Of a stretch of DNA of 64,000 nt, positions 1 to 6,606 are shown piece after piece (position 1 is the first letter of the stretch; each line of letters begins with the position of its first letter). A program made the position numbers and the translations under genes. The DNA is from Bradyrhizobium cajani. GTDB lineage: Bacteria > Pseudomonadota > Alphaproteobacteria > Rhizobiales > Xanthobacteraceae. The notes under the pieces are model-generated. The model was not told the DNA's origin. It ran no database searches and saw nothing but the letters and a program-made list of their open reading frames with translations. Location of the stretch: assembly GCF_009759665.1 (NCBI RefSeq), contig NZ_WQNE01000005.1, positions 1-64,000 of the forward strand, read 5' to 3'.

Positions 1-1
1 G

Positions 2-793
2 GCGGGCGGGCTCGACCACATCCTGGAGACGATCGGGATCGAGCGTACGCGCGCCGAGGCATTGCGCCGCAAGGTCACCGGCGCGCTGCAGTATCCTGCT
101 TTCGTGCTGCTCGCGGCCGGCGGCGTGCTGATCTTCTTCGTGACGTTCGTGCTGCCGCAGTTTTCCGCGGTGCTGCGTGACTTCAACGCGAAGACCGATC
201 CGGTCATCGAGGTCTTCCTCACGCTGTCCGACATCCTGCGCGGCCATGGGTTCGAGGTCGTCGCCGTGGTCGCCATCGCCGTCATCGGCGGCTGGCTGGC
301 CTGGCGCAGGCCGTCCGTTCGCGCCGGCATCGTGACGCAGATCGCGCGACTACCCGTCATCTCGACCGTGGTCGAATTCCATCGTGCGGCGCTGTTCTCG
401 CGCAACCTCGGCATCCTGCTCGGCAGCGGCGTGACGCTGACGGCGACGCTGCGCATCCTGATCGACATCATGACCGCGACCGGCAACGTGTCGGCCTGGG
501 CGGCGATGGCCGATCGCGTGCGGCACGGCGGCAGGCTCGCCGAGGCACTCGCGGCCTCAGCCGTGCTGCCGCCGGTCGCGGTGCGGATGCTGCGGCTCGG
601 CGAGGAGACCGGGCAGTTGCCGACGCTGTCGGGCCGGGTCGCGGAGTTTTACGAGGAAAAGCTGCAGCGGCAGCTCGATCGCGTCGTCGCGATCATCGGA
701 CCTGCCGCGATCATCCTGATCAGCGTCGTGGTCGGCGGGCTGATCGTGTCGGTCATGACGGCGCTATTGTCAGTGACGCAAGTTGTCGGTTGA
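2..793 (+). CDS. gspF: Type II secretion inner-membrane platform protein GspF (5' truncated by window edge)
   Basis: GspF is the polytopic inner-membrane platform protein of the T2SS. It contacts the GspE ATPase and the GspL/GspM assembly and helps drive pseudopilus growth. The reading frame is open from the first bases of the window, so only the C-terminal 263 residues are present. Visible are a segment of the type LRRKVTGALQYPAF that precedes the first long membrane helix, a second T2SSF repeat beginning near FSRNLGILLGSGVTL, the family-typical GEETGQLPTLSGRVAEFYEE stretch, and a final hydrophobic helix before the stop. The TTG at 62 is an internal codon, not a start. gspG follows 17 nt downstream. 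gspD and gspE are expected upstream, outside the window. The assignment is firm; only the N-terminus is unknown. Confidence 0.93.
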   Translation, partial: AGGLDHILETIGIERTRAEALRRKVTGALQYPAFVLLAAGGVLIFFVTFVLPQFSAVLRDFNAKTDPVIEVFLTLSDILRGHGFEVVAVVAIAVIGGWLAWRRPSVRAGIVTQIARLPVISTVVEFHRAALFSRNLGILLGSGVTLTATLRILIDIMTATGNVSAWAAMADRVRHGGRLAEALAASAVLPPVAVRMLRLGEETGQLPTLSGRVAEFYEEKLQRQLDRVVAIIGPAAIILISVVVGGLIVSVMTALLSVTQVVG

Positions 794-810
794 AGAGGGG
801 GAGAGGTGAG

Positions 811-1281
811 ATGATCGGCTTTTCGAGGAAGGGCCCGTTCGCTCCGCCGAGGCGTCGCCGGCGGCGTCGGGGCGAAGAAGGTTTTACGCTGGTGGAGATG
901 CTGGTCGTGATCACCATCATCGGCATGATCATGGCGCTGGTCGGTCCGCGGGTGCTCAACTATCTCAGCGAGTCCCGCGTGAAGGCGGCCAAGATCCAGA
1001 TCCAGAGCTTCAGCAGCGCGCTCGATCTCTTCTATCTCGATGCCGGCCGCTTCCCGACGAGCTCGGAGGGGCTGGGCGCGCTCGCGCATCCCGTGAGCGG
1101 TGTGGCGTCCTGGAACGGCCCGTATCTGAAGGGCGGCAACGTTCCCAACGATCCATGGGGCAACCCTTATGTCTACAAGCAGCCCGCAGAACGCGCACCT
1201 TACGAAATCCGCTCGCTCGGCTCCGATGGACAGGAAGGCGGAACGGGAACGTCGGCCGATCTCGTCTCCGGTCAGAACTGA
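811..1281 (+). CDS. gspG: Major pseudopilin GspG
   Basis: This is the major pseudopilin, which polymerises into the T2SS pseudopilus after leader cleavage and N-methylation by the prepilin peptidase. The protein is 156 aa, the usual size. A strongly basic leader (seven consecutive Arg) precedes the cleavage site G24|F25-T-L-V-E29; E29 is Glu5 of the mature protein and is followed by a hydrophobic helix. The C-terminus has the family pattern PNDPWGNPY and GSDGQEGGTGTSADL, which fits the calcium-binding loop of GspG. The ATG at 811 was chosen because it follows a purine-rich GGGGGAGAGG tract; an in-frame TTG at 790 would overlap the gspF stop. The start of gspH lies inside the 3' end of this gene. 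Confidence 0.95.
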   Translation: MIGFSRKGPFAPPRRRRRRRGEEGFTLVEMLVVITIIGMIMALVGPRVLNYLSESRVKAAKIQIQSFSSALDLFYLDAGRFPTSSEGLGALAHPVSGVASWNGPYLKGGNVPNDPWGNPYVYKQPAERAPYEIRSLGSDGQEGGTGTSADLVSGQN

Positions 1282-1732
1282 CACGGGCGAGGCTGGCTTC
1301 ACGCTGCTGGAAATGGTCTGCGTGCTAGCCATCGTCGCGATGCTCGCGGCCGTGCTGTTGCCGCGCTTTCCGTCGGAGACGTCGCGGCCGCGGCTGGAGG
1401 CCTATGCGATCGAGGTCGCGGCGTTGCTCAAGGCTGATCGCAACGCAGCGCTGTCGCACTATGGTGCGGTCAGTGCCGTGGTCGACGCACAGGCACGTAT
1501 CGTGAGGTCAGGATCCAGCCCGTGGGTCGTCCGGGTACCGCAGGACGTGGTGTTCGATGCGCTGCTGCCGCAACGCTGCAATGGCCGGCCGGCGCTGTCG
1601 ACCATCAGTTTCTTCGCCAGCGGCATGTCATGCGGCGGCACGATCCGCCTGACGCGGCTCGGCAACGCGATCGAGGTGCGCGTGAACTGGTTGACGGGAG
1701 GGGTCGAGATTGTCGCGCAACAGGTTCTCTAG
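1226..1732 (+). CDS. gspH: Minor pseudopilin GspH
   Basis: GspH is a minor pseudopilin predicted to sit near the tip of the T2SS pseudopilus. With the ATG at 1226 the protein is 168 aa. It has a short hydrophilic leader, the prepilin peptidase site EAG|FTLLE and a hydrophobic helix (CVLAIVAMLAAVLLP). Downstream lies a soluble domain with two Cys residues (QRCNGRP and GMSCGGT), which may form a disulfide. The gene overlaps gspG by 56 nt. A longer in-frame version starting at 1169 is possible, but it only lengthens the leader; neither start has a convincing ribosome-binding site, so the exact start is uncertain. Position between gspG and gspI supports the name more than sequence alone does. Confidence 0.85.
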   Translation: MDRKAERERRPISSPVRTDTGEAGFTLLEMVCVLAIVAMLAAVLLPRFPSETSRPRLEAYAIEVAALLKADRNAALSHYGAVSAVVDAQARIVRSGSSPWVVRVPQDVVFDALLPQRCNGRPALSTISFFASGMSCGGTIRLTRLGNAIEVRVNWLTGGVEIVAQQVL

Positions 1733-2114
1733 ACGTCACGGCGAGGCCGGCTTCACCATGATCGAGGCCGTGGTCGCGCTGGCGCTGGTGACGATCGTGC
1801 TGGCCGCGATCGGCACCCTGGTCGCGACCAATTCGCGCGGCGCCTGGAAGCTCGAGCAGCATGCCGCGCTCGTCAATGCCGCGCGCGTCGTCGTCTCGAC
1901 GCTGCCGCGCGCCGGCGCGCCGATGCCAGACGATCTACGCGGACGGGTCGCCGGCCATCGCTGGCAGATGCGCATGACGCCGTATCTCGATGATGTGCCG
2001 GTGGTTCCGGAGTCGCGGTTCATCCCGCAGCGCGTCGAGTTGCGCGTGCAGGCCCCGGGCGGCGCCATGGTATCGTTCGAAACGATCCGTTTGCAGAGCA
2101 GGGGCGGGAGCTGA
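1710..2114 (+). CDS. gspI: Minor pseudopilin GspI
   Basis: GspI is a minor pseudopilin that nucleates the tip complex with GspJ and GspK. The 134-aa protein has the leader and cleavage site GEAG|FTMIEA, a hydrophobic helix (VVALALVTIVLAAIGTLVA) and a short globular domain. The start is probably the TTG at 1710: it follows a good GGGAGGGG tract at the right distance, and the only downstream ATG would remove the leader peptide. The start lies inside gspH (23-nt overlap), and the stop overlaps the gspJ start as TGATG, so translation is probably coupled along the operon. Confidence 0.9.
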   Translation: MSRNRFSRRHGEAGFTMIEAVVALALVTIVLAAIGTLVATNSRGAWKLEQHAALVNAARVVVSTLPRAGAPMPDDLRGRVAGHRWQMRMTPYLDDVPVVPESRFIPQRVELRVQAPGGAMVSFETIRLQSRGGS

Positions 2115-2791
2115 TGGCCCACGTCCGGCAATGGCGCGCCGAAGACGGCTTCACGCTGTTCGAGGCCTTGATCGCCCTGGCGCTGATGGGGCTGATCATG
2201 GGCGCGCTGGCCTCGGTGACCGGCCAATGGCTGCCGAGCTGGAATCGCGGCATCATTCGCGCCCAGCGCAACGAGCAGGTCGCGGTCGCACTGGACCGGC
2301 TCGCGACCGACCTGTCGGCGGCCGATTATGTGACGCGGTCGGACAATCTGCCGCTGTTTCGTGGTGCGGAGCAGAGCGTGATGTTCGTCCGATCCGTGCT
2401 TGGCCCGAACGGGCGGCCGGGACTGGAGTTCGTGCGCATCTCCGAGATCAACGACAGAAACGGCCCGGCGCTGGTGCGCATGCGCGCGCCCTTCGTGCTG
2501 CTGCCCGCCGGCGATCCCCGGGCAGACCAGGTCCACTTCGCCGATCCCGTCGTGCTGCTGCGCATGCCCTATCGCCTGAGCTTCGCCTATGCCGGCCTCG
2601 ACGGCAAATGGGGCGGCCGCTGGCTCAATTCGGGCGAACTGCCGGCATCGGTTCGCTTCGACATCAGGGATGTCGAACGCGGCACCGTGATCTCGAGCGC
2701 GGCACGAATCCATGTCGAGAAGGGCGCGCCGCGGCCGGATCAGTCGACGCCGGAGACGACGCAACCGAAACCCAACAACGGGCCGACATGA
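2114..2791 (+). CDS. gspJ: Minor pseudopilin GspJ
   Basis: GspJ is a minor pseudopilin of the T2SS tip complex. The protein is 225 aa, close to the family norm. A short leader MAHVRQWRAEDG precedes the site G|FTLFEALIALALMG, and the mature protein keeps Glu5. The remainder is a soluble domain rich in beta segments, ending in a polar tail (STPETTQPKPNNGP) that looks unstructured. The ATG overlaps the gspI stop by one base (TGATG) and the stop overlaps the gspK start, so the order I-J-K is preserved and coupled. The assignment rests on the leader, size and position. Confidence 0.9.
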   Translation: MAHVRQWRAEDGFTLFEALIALALMGLIMGALASVTGQWLPSWNRGIIRAQRNEQVAVALDRLATDLSAADYVTRSDNLPLFRGAEQSVMFVRSVLGPNGRPGLEFVRISEINDRNGPALVRMRAPFVLLPAGDPRADQVHFADPVVLLRMPYRLSFAYAGLDGKWGGRWLNSGELPASVRFDIRDVERGTVISSAARIHVEKGAPRPDQSTPETTQPKPNNGPT

Positions 2792-3738
2792 TGGACAGTC
2801 CGGCCTCTCGACTGAAACGCAAGCTGGCGGCGCAGGACGGCTTCATCGTCGTCGCGACCCTGTGGCTGCTCGCGGGACTGGCGGCGCTTGCGACCGTCGC
2901 GTCGGTCTATATCGCGCAATCGGCCAATGCGCTCTCGGCGCTCGACGCGGCGACGCAATGGGAGATGCTGAGCTCGGCCGGGGTCGAGCTTGCCGCCTAT
3001 CAATTGTCGGCGCCGGCGACGGTGCGGCGTCCGACCCATGGCGGTTTCGGCTTCCGCCTGGCGGGTGCCTCCGTGCGCGTCGAGTACATGTCGGAGTCGG
3101 CGCGGATCAATCTCAACATGGCGCCGAGCGCGATGATATCAGGCCTGTTCGCGGCGCTCGGCGCGCCGACTGAAGCGGCGGATGAATATGCCCGGCGCGT
3201 CGTCGCCTGGCGGCGTACAGGGAAATCGGACGGACAGGATACGGAGCTGGCGGCTTACAACGCGGCGGGCCTCGCCTACGTGCCGCGACAGGCACCGTTC
3301 AGCAGCGCCGATGAGCTGTGGCTGGTGCTCGGCCTCCCGGCCGCGCTGGTCGAGCGTGCCATGCCCTTTGTCACGGTCTTTAGCGGAATGGCGGAGATCA
3401 ATGTGCTGGATGCTGCCCCGGAGGCGATCGCTGCGCTGCCCGGCATGACGCCGGCCAAGCTCGACGCGTTCCTCAATCAGCGCGCGGACCTGCCGCCCGA
3501 CAATCCGGAGTTCGTCATCGGTGCGCTCGGCGGACGGCAGCCTGGTGCGACGATATCGGCGAGCGATGCCTATCGCGTGCGCATGCAGATCACGCTGCCG
3601 GACGGCCGGCAACGGATGCCGGAGGCGGTGATCCAGATTCCGGGGCCCGGCGAGAAGGAGGCCTTCCGCGTGCTGGCGTGGACGGATGAGGTCGATCCGG
3701 AACGGGGAGGGCGGCCCAAGCCGCGGGAGAGCAAATGA
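2788..3738 (+). CDS. gspK: Minor pseudopilin GspK
   Basis: GspK is the large minor pseudopilin that caps the pseudopilus with GspI and GspJ. The protein is 316 aa. After a basic leader (SRLKRKLAAQDG) comes the cleavage site G|FIVVATLWLLAGLAALATVA. The residue at mature position 5 is not Glu, as expected for GspK, which is the one pseudopilin known to lack Glu5. The body contains SARINLNMAP, a helical GspK domain, and a second helix-hairpin-helix-like segment around MAEINVLDAAPEAIAALPGMTPAKL, both typical of the family. Two adjacent ATGs (2788 and 2791) are possible starts. A longer open frame begins at 1990, but its upstream part is a shadow of gspI/gspJ. The stop overlaps gspL by ATGA. Confidence 0.93.
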   Translation: MMDSPASRLKRKLAAQDGFIVVATLWLLAGLAALATVASVYIAQSANALSALDAATQWEMLSSAGVELAAYQLSAPATVRRPTHGGFGFRLAGASVRVEYMSESARINLNMAPSAMISGLFAALGAPTEAADEYARRVVAWRRTGKSDGQDTELAAYNAAGLAYVPRQAPFSSADELWLVLGLPAALVERAMPFVTVFSGMAEINVLDAAPEAIAALPGMTPAKLDAFLNQRADLPPDNPEFVIGALGGRQPGATISASDAYRVRMQITLPDGRQRMPEAVIQIPGPGEKEAFRVLAWTDEVDPERGGRPKPRESK

Positions 3739-4805
3739 GTATTCCCAGTCAGATCGCAGCCGCGTTGTCGCTGTGGATCGACAGCGTTGCGCGCACGGTG
3801 AGCACGCGGCTCGAACGCGCGCGCGGGACGCGGCAGATTGCGATCAGCGAGGACGAAGAGGGGGCCCTCACGCTGCGCCTTGCTGCGAAGGCAAGCAAGG
3901 ATGCCGATCTACCGCCCTGCCGCATCACGCTCGTCGATGGCACGATCAGCGAGCCGCTGCCCGGCGAATGGTCCGCGGCGATGAAAGGGGCGATACTCGA
4001 TCTGACGCTCCAGCCGTCGCGCTTCGTGTTTCGTCCGCTGGAACTGCCCGGCCGCGCGGTCGAATTCCTCGACGGCATCATTCGCGCCCAGATCGATCGG
4101 TTGACGCCGTGGAGCGCAGCGGAAGCCGTGTTTCACTGGACGCCGCCGCAATCGATCGCCGACGACCATGTCGGGCTGACGGTGGTGGCGACGGCGCGCG
4201 CCGCGGTGACGTCATTGTCGCAAACCCTCCTCGACTTGGGGGCAGCAGTGGTGGAGATTTCGACTGCCGCCCCCGGGGGGGAGCGGATCGCCGTTCATAG
4301 CCAGCGCGTCGGCGGACAGCTCGGCTCGAGGCGCCTTCGCTTCGCGCTGATCGCGGTGCTCGCGACCACTGGCGTGCTGGCGATGCTGTCGGTTGGGCTC
4401 GGCGGGATCGTCACCGATTCATACGATGCCGAGCAGCAGCAGATCCAGCGTCGGATCGCCGAGCGGCGTGCGATCGCGCGCGGCGGCCAGGGCGGGGCGG
4501 GCAGCTCCGCCCTCGAGCTTCTGGCGCGCCGCAAGCAGACGATGCCGTCGGCCGTGATGGTGCTGGAGGAACTGTCCGGCATCCTGCCTGACCACACCTA
4601 TGCGACGGAGTTGCGGATCGAAGGCGGCAAGCTTCAGATCACCGGTCTGACCCACGACGCCCCATCGCTGATCCAGCTCCTGGAGCAGTCGCCGCACTTT
4701 GCCAGTGCCGGCTTCTTCGCGCCGACGACGCGTGCCGCCAACGAGCCCGGCGAGCGTTTCCACATCGAGACCAGGATCAAGCCGCAGTTCGGGTCAGGCA
4801 CATGA
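3735..4805 (+). CDS. gspL: T2SS inner-membrane assembly protein GspL (PilN-like)
   Basis: GspL is a bitopic inner-membrane protein that links the cytoplasmic ATPase GspE to GspM and the pseudopilus base. The 356-aa protein has a cytoplasmic N-terminal region of about 200 residues, one membrane helix at about residues 203-225, and a periplasmic C-terminal domain of the PilN/GspL ferredoxin-like type (MVLEELSGILPDHTYATELRIEGGKLQITG). It is somewhat shorter than enterobacterial GspL. The ATG at 3735 overlaps the gspK stop (ATGA), and a GGGAGAG tract lies just upstream. Position between gspK and gspM confirms the role. Sequence alone would support only a PilN-domain protein. Confidence 0.88.
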   Translation: MSIPSQIAAALSLWIDSVARTVSTRLERARGTRQIAISEDEEGALTLRLAAKASKDADLPPCRITLVDGTISEPLPGEWSAAMKGAILDLTLQPSRFVFRPLELPGRAVEFLDGIIRAQIDRLTPWSAAEAVFHWTPPQSIADDHVGLTVVATARAAVTSLSQTLLDLGAAVVEISTAAPGGERIAVHSQRVGGQLGSRRLRFALIAVLATTGVLAMLSVGLGGIVTDSYDAEQQQIQRRIAERRAIARGGQGGAGSSALELLARRKQTMPSAVMVLEELSGILPDHTYATELRIEGGKLQITGLTHDAPSLIQLLEQSPHFASAGFFAPTTRAANEPGERFHIETRIKPQFGSGT

Positions 4806-5353
4806 TCAGCATGCAGAAGTTCGAGGGATATCTCACCCGTTTTCCGATCGCCGCGGTCGTCGCCTATGTGGCGCTTGTAGTGTTGTTTGCGTTCACCACG
4901 GTGCAGACCGTGATCGAGATCCTGGGCAGCCGCGATGCGGCGGCCGCAAGCGCGGAAATCCTCCAGACGCTGGAAACCCGGCACCCCGCGCAGCGTTCCG
5001 CGGCGAGGAGCGACGTCAGCGTTCCCACGGGGTCCCCATTTCTCGAAGGGCAGACGGCCTCGGTCGCGAGCGCCATGCTGCTCCAGCGCGTGCTTGCGGC
5101 AACCAGGCGGGTGAACGGCAACACGTTGTCGTCGCAGGTCGACGTCCAGGGACCGCTGGCCAAGTCCGGCTTCGTCTCGGCGACCTTCAACATCGAACTC
5201 GCCTCCGCCTCGCTTCAGCCGCTGCTCTATGATCTGGAGGCCGGCATGCCCTTCCTGTTCATCGACGAACTGGTGGTCCAGCCTGCCACGGGCAGCACCG
5301 ACAAGATGCGTCTTGTCCTCGGCATCTCGGCGCAACGGCAGGCGACGAAGTGA
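4802..5353 (+). CDS. gspM: T2SS inner-membrane protein GspM
   Basis: GspM is a small bitopic protein that partners GspL in the T2SS inner-membrane platform. The 183-aa protein has a short cytoplasmic N-terminus, a membrane helix at about residues 14-38 and a periplasmic domain. That domain ends in a ferredoxin-like segment (VDVQGPLAKSGFVSATFNIELA...LFIDELVVQP) characteristic of the GspM_b/PilO-like branch. The ATG at 4802 overlaps the gspL stop by ATGA. This is the last gene of the + strand T2SS operon seen here; its stop is only 4 nt from the stop of the convergent polysaccharide gene. No gspC/gspN follows directly; a GspC-like gene appears at 33500. Confidence 0.88.
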   Translation: MISMQKFEGYLTRFPIAAVVAYVALVVLFAFTTVQTVIEILGSRDAAAASAEILQTLETRHPAQRSAARSDVSVPTGSPFLEGQTASVASAMLLQRVLAATRRVNGNTLSSQVDVQGPLAKSGFVSATFNIELASASLQPLLYDLEAGMPFLFIDELVVQPATGSTDKMRLVLGISAQRQATK

Positions 5354-5357
5354 GCGA

Positions 5358-6602
5358 TCAGCCCGGGATTGCAGGAGCGTGCAGGGTCGCTGCCGGCACG
5401 CGGCGTGCGACCGGGCTCGTACGAGGTCGGAACAGCAGGAACAGGAGCGACACGCCGAAAGCGTCGCCAAGGCTCAGGAGCTGCGGCTGAAAGAAGGCGC
5501 CGAACGCGAGCGCGACCAATCCGGCAAGCCGTGCGCACGCGAAGCGGTGCTCCTGCAGGATCTTGTCCGCCGACCTCAAGGCCTCGGCGGCGGCGCTGGC
5601 GAGGGCGGTGGCGAACAGGAAGACGATCATCCCGCCTCCAACAACTCCGAATTCCACGACGGTCTTCAGATAGCCGTTGTGGCCGCCTTCGGCAGGGGTC
5701 GCGCGCTTGAATCCAAGGCCGAACGGATGGTCGGTGATCGCCGCGAGCGCGGTGTACCAATATTCGTCGCGTCCTGAAAAACCTGAAGACACGTCCCGGT
5801 TCGGATCGTCGAGCGCGAGAATGCTCGCGATGTTCGGCCACAGCAGAATGACCGTGAACAACCCGAGCACCAGCGCCGCGGCCTTCCAGGGCGTAAGCGG
5901 TCTGAACGTGAGTTCGTGGACGACCAGGGCAGTGGTGCAGCCGATCACGGCGAAGCGCGAGCTGACCAGCGCCACCATCGCGAAACACAGGATCCTGATG
6001 GCGAGGCTGACGAGGCCGGGGCGAAACTGGGAGAAGATGAAGGCAATCATCAGAGGTGCCGCGAACAGGTTCGGCTGAATGCCGCCGACGTTGCGGTTCT
6101 CCGGCAGGCCCAGGATCGTAAGAGCCACGACACCGAACAGGCAGAAGACGACGGACGCGATGGTGAGGCCGTGCGCCAGATCGTCCGGCTCCAGCGTCCA
6201 CAGCACAGACAGCGCCAGGGCCGCGACGAGCAGGAGAGTGGTATAGCAAATACCGACGAACGCTGTGCCCTCGTCTCCCTGCAATTGCAGGCAGAGCGAG
6301 ACGAAGATGATGACGATAATCGCGGCCTGCGCGAGGCTCAGCCGCCCGAGGCTGTAGACCAGGCCGAACGGGCGTGTCAGGGCCACGCTCGTCAGGAACA
6401 GCGCCAGGCCCGCGATTTGGCCGAGTAGCACGTTGCCGCCCGATCCGAACGCGGTCGGCGCGTCCACATAATCCTCGTTCAGCCCAATCATGGGGAAGCA
6501 CAGCAGGCCGCACCACGCCCAAAGCGATAGCAGGACGACGACTGTCCGAGCGCGGTCGGCGCGCAGGCCAGGGCGAGGGCCTGTAAAGGCATCGGCGGTC
6601 AT
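5358..6602 (-). CDS. O-antigen ligase/Wzy-like polysaccharide polymerase
   Basis: This is a polytopic inner-membrane protein of 414 aa with about ten to twelve hydrophobic segments. Proteins of this class polymerise undecaprenyl-linked repeat units (Wzy) or transfer polymer to lipid A (ligase). The key sign is the large periplasmic loop in the C-terminal half with GFSGRDEYWYTALAAI, DHPFGLGF and then GHNGYLKTVVEFGVVGG; the His in GHN followed by a helix is the usual O-antigen ligase/Wzy_C signature. The ATG at 6602 lies 4 nt after the stop of the upstream TPR gene; a GTG at 6623 would overlap that gene. Probably cotranscribed with it. Ligase and polymerase cannot be separated by sequence. A polymerase fits the flippase at 12184. 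Confidence 0.82.
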   Translation of the reverse strand: MTADAFTGPRPGLRADRARTVVVLLSLWAWCGLLCFPMIGLNEDYVDAPTAFGSGGNVLLGQIAGLALFLTSVALTRPFGLVYSLGRLSLAQAAIIVIIFVSLCLQLQGDEGTAFVGICYTTLLLVAALALSVLWTLEPDDLAHGLTIASVVFCLFGVVALTILGLPENRNVGGIQPNLFAAPLMIAFIFSQFRPGLVSLAIRILCFAMVALVSSRFAVIGCTTALVVHELTFRPLTPWKAAALVLGLFTVILLWPNIASILALDDPNRDVSSGFSGRDEYWYTALAAITDHPFGLGFKRATPAEGGHNGYLKTVVEFGVVGGGMIVFLFATALASAAAEALRSADKILQEHRFACARLAGLVALAFGAFFQPQLLSLGDAFGVSLLFLLFRPRTSPVARRVPAATLHAPAIPG

Positions 6603-6606
6603 CGGG